Assembly: GCA_050290865.1 (NCBI GenBank)
Contig: JBNKIW010000001.1
Coordinates: 1-64,000 of the forward strand
DNA: 64,000 bases
Direction of reading: 5' to 3'
Source: JARRLC01 sp050290865
GTDB lineage: Bacteria > Pseudomonadota > Alphaproteobacteria > Rhizobiales > Rhodomicrobiaceae
Shown here piece by piece: positions 60,667 to 64,000 of the stretch. Numbering within the stretch: position 1 is the first letter of the stretch; each line of letters opens with the position of its first letter. Under the pieces are notes generated by a model, which had not been told where the DNA came from, searched no databases, and saw only the letters and a list, made by a program, of their open reading frames with translations. A program made the translations under genes and the position numbers.

Positions 60667-62997
60667 ATGCCGTTTCACTCTTGCCGCCTGCCCGTTTCAC
60701 ATAGAAATGCCGCTGCTGCGGGTGGCAGCCATCAGGCATGCGCTGTAAAGCATTTTCTCACGCAGACGCTGATTTTCGCCCTCGTCGCTCTGTTCGGAGT
60801 GACACTCGTCGCGGGCGCTGCCGCCGCCGGTCCGTACCTGATGAAGAAGAGCGACGTCCGTTCGGGCACGCTGCTGTTCAAGGCGGTCGAGGAAGGGCGG
60901 TATGTGCAGGCGCCGCTCGTGGGCGCCGACTACGACATCTCGATATCCGCGGCAACGGGCCGCACCCGCGTGACGCAGCACTTCATCAACCCCACCGATG
61001 GCTGGGTGGAAGGCGTCTACGTCTTCCCGCTGCCGGAGAATGCCGCGGTCGATACGCTGAAGATGGTCGTCGGCAACCGCGTCATCATCGGCGAGGTGAA
61101 GGAGAAGAAGCAGGCCAGGATCATTTACGAGACGGCGAAGCGCGAAGGCAAAAAGGCGACGCTCATGGAGCAGGAGCGCCCGAATGTCTTCACCAACGCG
61201 GTCGCCAATATCGGACCGCGCGAAACCATCCTCATCCAGATCGAATATCAGCAGACCGTGCCGCAATCGAACGGGCAGTTCTCGCTGCGCGTGCCGCTTG
61301 TAGTGGCCCCACGCTACAATCCGGCCCCGGTCGTCCAGACCGTCGATTTGAACGGCACGGGTTGGGCACCCCCCACCGACCCCGTGCCCAGCAAAGCGCG
61401 GATCGAGTCCCCCGTTCTCGATCCGCGCAACCATCCACCTGCTAACCCCGTCACGCTGACGGTGCGGCTCAAGGCAGGCTTCCCGCTCGGCGAGGTGAAG
61501 AGTCACCACCATCAGGTCAAGCTGGAGGGTGACGGCGACAGCCGCATCATCACGCTCGATGGCGTCCTCCCCGCCGATAAGGACTTCGAACTGACCTGGA
61601 AGGCGAAAGCCGGCGCTTCGCCCGCCGCAGGGCTCTTCCGCGAACGCGTGGGGTCGAGCGATTATCTGCTCGCCCTCGTGACGCCGCCCGCTCTGGAGAC
61701 CGCAGGCCGCCCACGCGCCCGCGAAATCATCTTCGTCATCGACAATTCCGGCTCCATGGGCGGGACATCCATCGGCCAGGCCAAGGCGAGCCTCCTTTTC
61801 GGTCTCGATCACCTCGCGCCGGGCGACAGCTTCAACATCGTGCGGTTTGACAACACGTTCGAAGTGCTCTTTCCCGCCGCAGTTCCCGCCGATGGCGAAA
61901 ACCTGGCGCGGGCCAAGGCCTTCGTCAGCGGCCTGCAGGCGAATGGCGGTACGGAAATGGTGCCCGCCTTGCGCGCGGCGCTCGCCGATACGGCGGTCGA
62001 GGCGAACACGCTGCGGCAGGTCGTCTTCCTCACCGACGGCGCCATCGGGAACGAACAACAGCTCTTCGACGCTCTCGTCGCCGGGCTGGGCCGCTCGCGC
62101 GTGTTCATGGTGGGCATCGGCTCCGCGCCCAACTCCTATCTGATGACGCACGCCGCCGAACTTGGCCGCGGCACCTTCACGCACATCGGCAGCGCCTCGC
62201 AGGTGAAGGAGCGGATGCGCGAGCTGTTCGCCAAGCTGGAGCGCCCGGCGGTGACGGACATCTCGGTCACGTTCTCCGGAGGCGCGGCGGACGTCACGCC
62301 AAAGCTCATCCCCGACCTCTATGCGGGCGAAACGCTGCAGATCGCGGCAAAGCTCGCCCGACTCGATGGTACCGTGGAAATCAAGGGCATGATCGGCACG
62401 CGGCCGTGGGTCGCGAAGCTGCCCGTGGTGCAGGCCGCTGAGAGCAGGGGGTTGTCCAAAGTCTGGGCACGGGCGAAGGTCAACGACGCTGAAGTCGCTT
62501 CAAGGCTTGGGCACATCTCGTCAGCCGAAGCAGACAAGCGCATTCTCCGCCTAGCCCTCGAACATGGGCTGCTGAGCCGGTTGACCAGCCTCGTTGCCGT
62601 GGACAAGACGCCGAGCCGCCCGGCCAATGCGCCCCTGTCGCGCGCCGACGTGCCGCTCAATCTCCCGGCAGGCTGGGACTTCGACAAGGTGTTCGGCAAA
62701 CGCGCGCCCGCTCAGGACACGGGCCGCAGCGGGACGGGTGCGGATGGCGAGGCGAAACTCATCGACGCCAGCGCCCCGGGCGCCGGACAATACAAGCAAT
62801 ATCTCCATGCAATCGCGGCTTCATCCCATCGGCCGCGGGTTGCAGCGGTGCGCGCCGTCCAGACAAAGCCGGGTGTGGCTCTTCCGCAGACGGCAACGAA
62901 TGCTCAAGCACACCTGCTGGGCGGCGCGCTCCTCTTCCTCCTGGGTCTGGGCCTGGCGGCGTTCGCATGGCGCCGCGGCCTGCTCCGGCTCAGGTGA
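60667..62997 (+). CDS. VIT/VWA-domain sortase substrate (marine proteobacterial sortase target type)
   Basis: Exported surface protein of 776 aa. A signal helix (TLIFALVALFGVTLVAGA) leads to a VIT domain (about 70-190: TRVTQHFINPTDGWVEGVYV) and a VWA domain with MIDAS residues DNSGS (Asp359, Ser361, Ser363) and FLTDGAIGNE. The end is a sorting signal: LPQTA (739-743), a membrane helix (LLGGALLFLLGLGLAAFAW) and RRGLLRLR. This is the TIGR03788-type target. I start at ATG 60667; nearer in-frame starts are lacking. The matching sortase begins 5 bases after its stop. Confidence 0.9.
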   Translation: MPFHSCRLPVSHRNAAAAGGSHQACAVKHFLTQTLIFALVALFGVTLVAGAAAAGPYLMKKSDVRSGTLLFKAVEEGRYVQAPLVGADYDISISAATGRTRVTQHFINPTDGWVEGVYVFPLPENAAVDTLKMVVGNRVIIGEVKEKKQARIIYETAKREGKKATLMEQERPNVFTNAVANIGPRETILIQIEYQQTVPQSNGQFSLRVPLVVAPRYNPAPVVQTVDLNGTGWAPPTDPVPSKARIESPVLDPRNHPPANPVTLTVRLKAGFPLGEVKSHHHQVKLEGDGDSRIITLDGVLPADKDFELTWKAKAGASPAAGLFRERVGSSDYLLALVTPPALETAGRPRAREIIFVIDNSGSMGGTSIGQAKASLLFGLDHLAPGDSFNIVRFDNTFEVLFPAAVPADGENLARAKAFVSGLQANGGTEMVPALRAALADTAVEANTLRQVVFLTDGAIGNEQQLFDALVAGLGRSRVFMVGIGSAPNSYLMTHAAELGRGTFTHIGSASQVKERMRELFAKLERPAVTDISVTFSGGAADVTPKLIPDLYAGETLQIAAKLARLDGTVEIKGMIGTRPWVAKLPVVQAAESRGLSKVWARAKVNDAEVASRLGHISSAEADKRILRLALEHGLLSRLTSLVAVDKTPSRPANAPLSRADVPLNLPAGWDFDKVFGKRAPAQDTGRSGTGADGEAKLIDASAPGAGQYKQYLHAIAASSHRPRVAAVRAVQTKPGVALPQTATNAQAHLLGGALLFLLGLGLAAFAWRRGLLRLR

Positions 62998-63002
62998 CCA
63001 CC

Positions 63003-63632
63003 ATGTTTTGCGCTCGGCTCCTCGGTGCAAAACCGAAGGCGCAACCGTCATCCCGCGGGGTGATGGCGGTTGCGGCCGTTCTCTTGATGGCTGGCCTCGC
63101 CCTGATGGGGCACGGGGCCATGATCCACGCCAAGGCGGTTCTCGCACAATATCTCCTGAAACAAGCCTTCGCCGAAAGCCTCGCCACCGGCCAGCCGGTC
63201 AAGCCCTGGGCCTGGGCGGACACATGGCCGGTCGCACGGCTCGACGTGCCGCGGCTCGGGGCAAGCGCCATTGTGCTCCAAGGCGCCAGCGGCCAAGCGC
63301 TGGCTTTCGGTCCCGGGCTGCTCGCCAACACGCCGCAACCCGGCGAAAAGGGGACTTCAGTCATTGCCGCGCACCGCGACACGCATTTCGCCTTCCTCCG
63401 CGAGGCCAAACCCGGCGATGAAATCCGTGTCACGCGGACGGACGGCATGATTTTCTGGTTCCGTATCACCGCGAAGACCGTCGTCCACTGGGATGCATCG
63501 GGTATCGACCGGGACAAGGACGGCCGCTGGCTGGTGCTCTCGACCTGCTGGCCGCTCGACGCGGTGACCCGGGGGCCCGAGAGGCTCATCGTCAGGGCGC
63601 ACATCACCGGACGGCAGATCCCCAAGGGCTGA
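63003..63632 (+). CDS. Class GN sortase
   Basis: Membrane-anchored transpeptidase of 209 aa of the Gram-negative sortase class (TIGR03784 type). A single N-terminal helix (VMAVAAVLLMAGLALMGHGA) anchors it. His124 in AAHRDTHF, Cys182 in LSTCWPL and Arg194 in GPERLIV are the catalytic triad. It presumably cuts the upstream VIT/VWA protein between Thr and Ala of LPQTA and joins it to an unknown amine acceptor. It lies directly behind its substrate gene in one transcript. Confidence 0.93.
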   Translation: MFCARLLGAKPKAQPSSRGVMAVAAVLLMAGLALMGHGAMIHAKAVLAQYLLKQAFAESLATGQPVKPWAWADTWPVARLDVPRLGASAIVLQGASGQALAFGPGLLANTPQPGEKGTSVIAAHRDTHFAFLREAKPGDEIRVTRTDGMIFWFRITAKTVVHWDASGIDRDKDGRWLVLSTCWPLDAVTRGPERLIVRAHITGRQIPKG

Positions 63633-63880
63633 TTGCGCCCCCCACTGCCTTAAAAATGCAACACTCATCCACAATCACTGCGGGATACGGTGCGCTATTG
63701 CAATCTCCGCGAGCATTCCCCCGAATCATTCCGTAAGTTGCGGCACCTGTAGATACGCTACCCGGTGGGGAAACGCGGCATAGGTCGCTCGGGTATTTGT
63801 GCGCGTTGTTCGGGCATTTCGAAAAGGGAAGAGCACAACGACGACCGCCGCGCCTGCGGCGCTTTCGAGAGGAAATACAG
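63633..63880. other. Gap before the last gene
   Basis: About 250 bases without a gene, presumably carrying the promoter of the gene at 63881. Nothing distinct is visible. Confidence 0.4.
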
Positions 63881-64000
63881 ATGCGCAATGCAGTTGCAGC
63901 CGGCCTTGCGGCCGTTTTGGGCATGGGCACGGCTCATGCAGGTGATCTTCAAGAAGTCGCCTCGCTGAAGGATATGCCAGCCCCCGCGGTATGTGTAACG
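63881..64000 (+). CDS. Omp25-like outer-membrane protein, 5' part only
   Basis: The first 40 codons of an exported protein, cut by the window end. The signal peptide MRNAVAAGLAAVLGMGTAHA is followed by GDLQEVASLKDMPAPAV. The SLKD-x-P motif after a short lead matches the mature start of the porin-like protein at 58592-59278. GAGAGGAAA precedes ATG 63881. Length and the rest of the barrel are unknown. Confidence 0.75.
   Translation, partial: MRNAVAAGLAAVLGMGTAHAGDLQEVASLKDMPAPAVCVT

Noticed and set aside
60697..62184. A minus-strand open frame of 495 codons
   Set aside because: It is antisense to the VIT/VWA sortase substrate, which matches a known family over its length.

Overview
The window looks like chromosomal DNA of a GC-rich, free-living, motile alphaproteobacterium, most likely of the Hyphomicrobiales (Rhizobiales) or a near relative; I cannot name a genus. 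The grounds are the cytidylate kinase / S1 / SppA / IHF-beta / LapA gene order, a class II (CP4-like) EPSP synthase divergent from a FYDLN-acid (TIGR02300) gene, a rhizobial-type glycerol ABC transporter, an OlsB-type ornithine-lipid acyltransferase, an alphaproteobacterial-type gamma-glutamylcysteine ligase and small Omp25-like porins. I see no rRNA, tRNA or CRISPR array.

Layout. 1-2066: a decayed IS110 transposase and a non-coding stretch with copies of a small hairpin repeat. 2067-3005: a flagellin gene on its own. 3121-8575 (minus): a hydroxycinnamate-type catabolic operon (crotonase, feruloyl-CoA synthetase, thiolase, SDR dehydrogenase, hot-dog thioesterase) with a strong predicted promoter at 8601-8629. 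8811-10098: a RidA-like gene and a LapA-domain gene set among large palindromic repeats. 10244-15842 (minus): ihfB, sppA, rpsA, cmk, aroA. 16285-22435: mixed housekeeping genes (TIGR02300, FmdB-type zinc ribbon, rhomboid, purB, murI, gshA). 22564-32757: a complete glycerol regulon (glpVSTPQU on minus; glpR, glpD, glpK on plus) with phased TTCG operators. 32768-38599 (minus): recQ, dnaE and a Trm112-like gene. 38692-44142: a hydrolase, olsB, a coiled-coil/CXXCW gene pair, uppP and a C_GCAxxG_C_C protein. 44319-48982: bpt, threonine ammonia-lyase, an OmpR-type regulator, a Crp/Fnr regulator and a small unknown. 49140-51644: c-type cytochromes and a TusA/SirA protein. 51922-54531: ornithine decarboxylase, agmatinase/arginase-family enzyme and SufE. 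54676-57516: a very large membrane-embedded patatin-like protein. 57532-64000: a TetR regulator, two small outer-membrane proteins and, between them, an XRE regulator divergent from a VIT/VWA sortase substrate and its class GN sortase.

How genes work together. The operon at 3121-8575 encodes CoA activation, hydration, dehydrogenation, thiolytic cleavage and thioester hydrolysis, which together make a beta-oxidative side-chain degradation of ferulate/coumarate-like acids. The glp genes cover uptake, phosphorylation, oxidation and control of glycerol. The last two genes before 63632 form a dedicated Gram-negative sortase/substrate pair; the substrate ends in LPQTA, a membrane helix and an Arg-rich tail.

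The most unusual content is repetitive. A hairpin repeat of about 25 nt (arms GCCGCGAT/ATCGCGGC) occurs inside the transposase remnant, twice downstream of it, as four 36-bp units between two catabolic genes (where it supplies the thiolase stop codon), and as two 39-bp units read in frame inside DNA polymerase III alpha. Two larger palindromic families (here P1 and P2) flank the ridA-like and lapA genes, and P2 recurs near 47.5 kb with compensatory stem changes.
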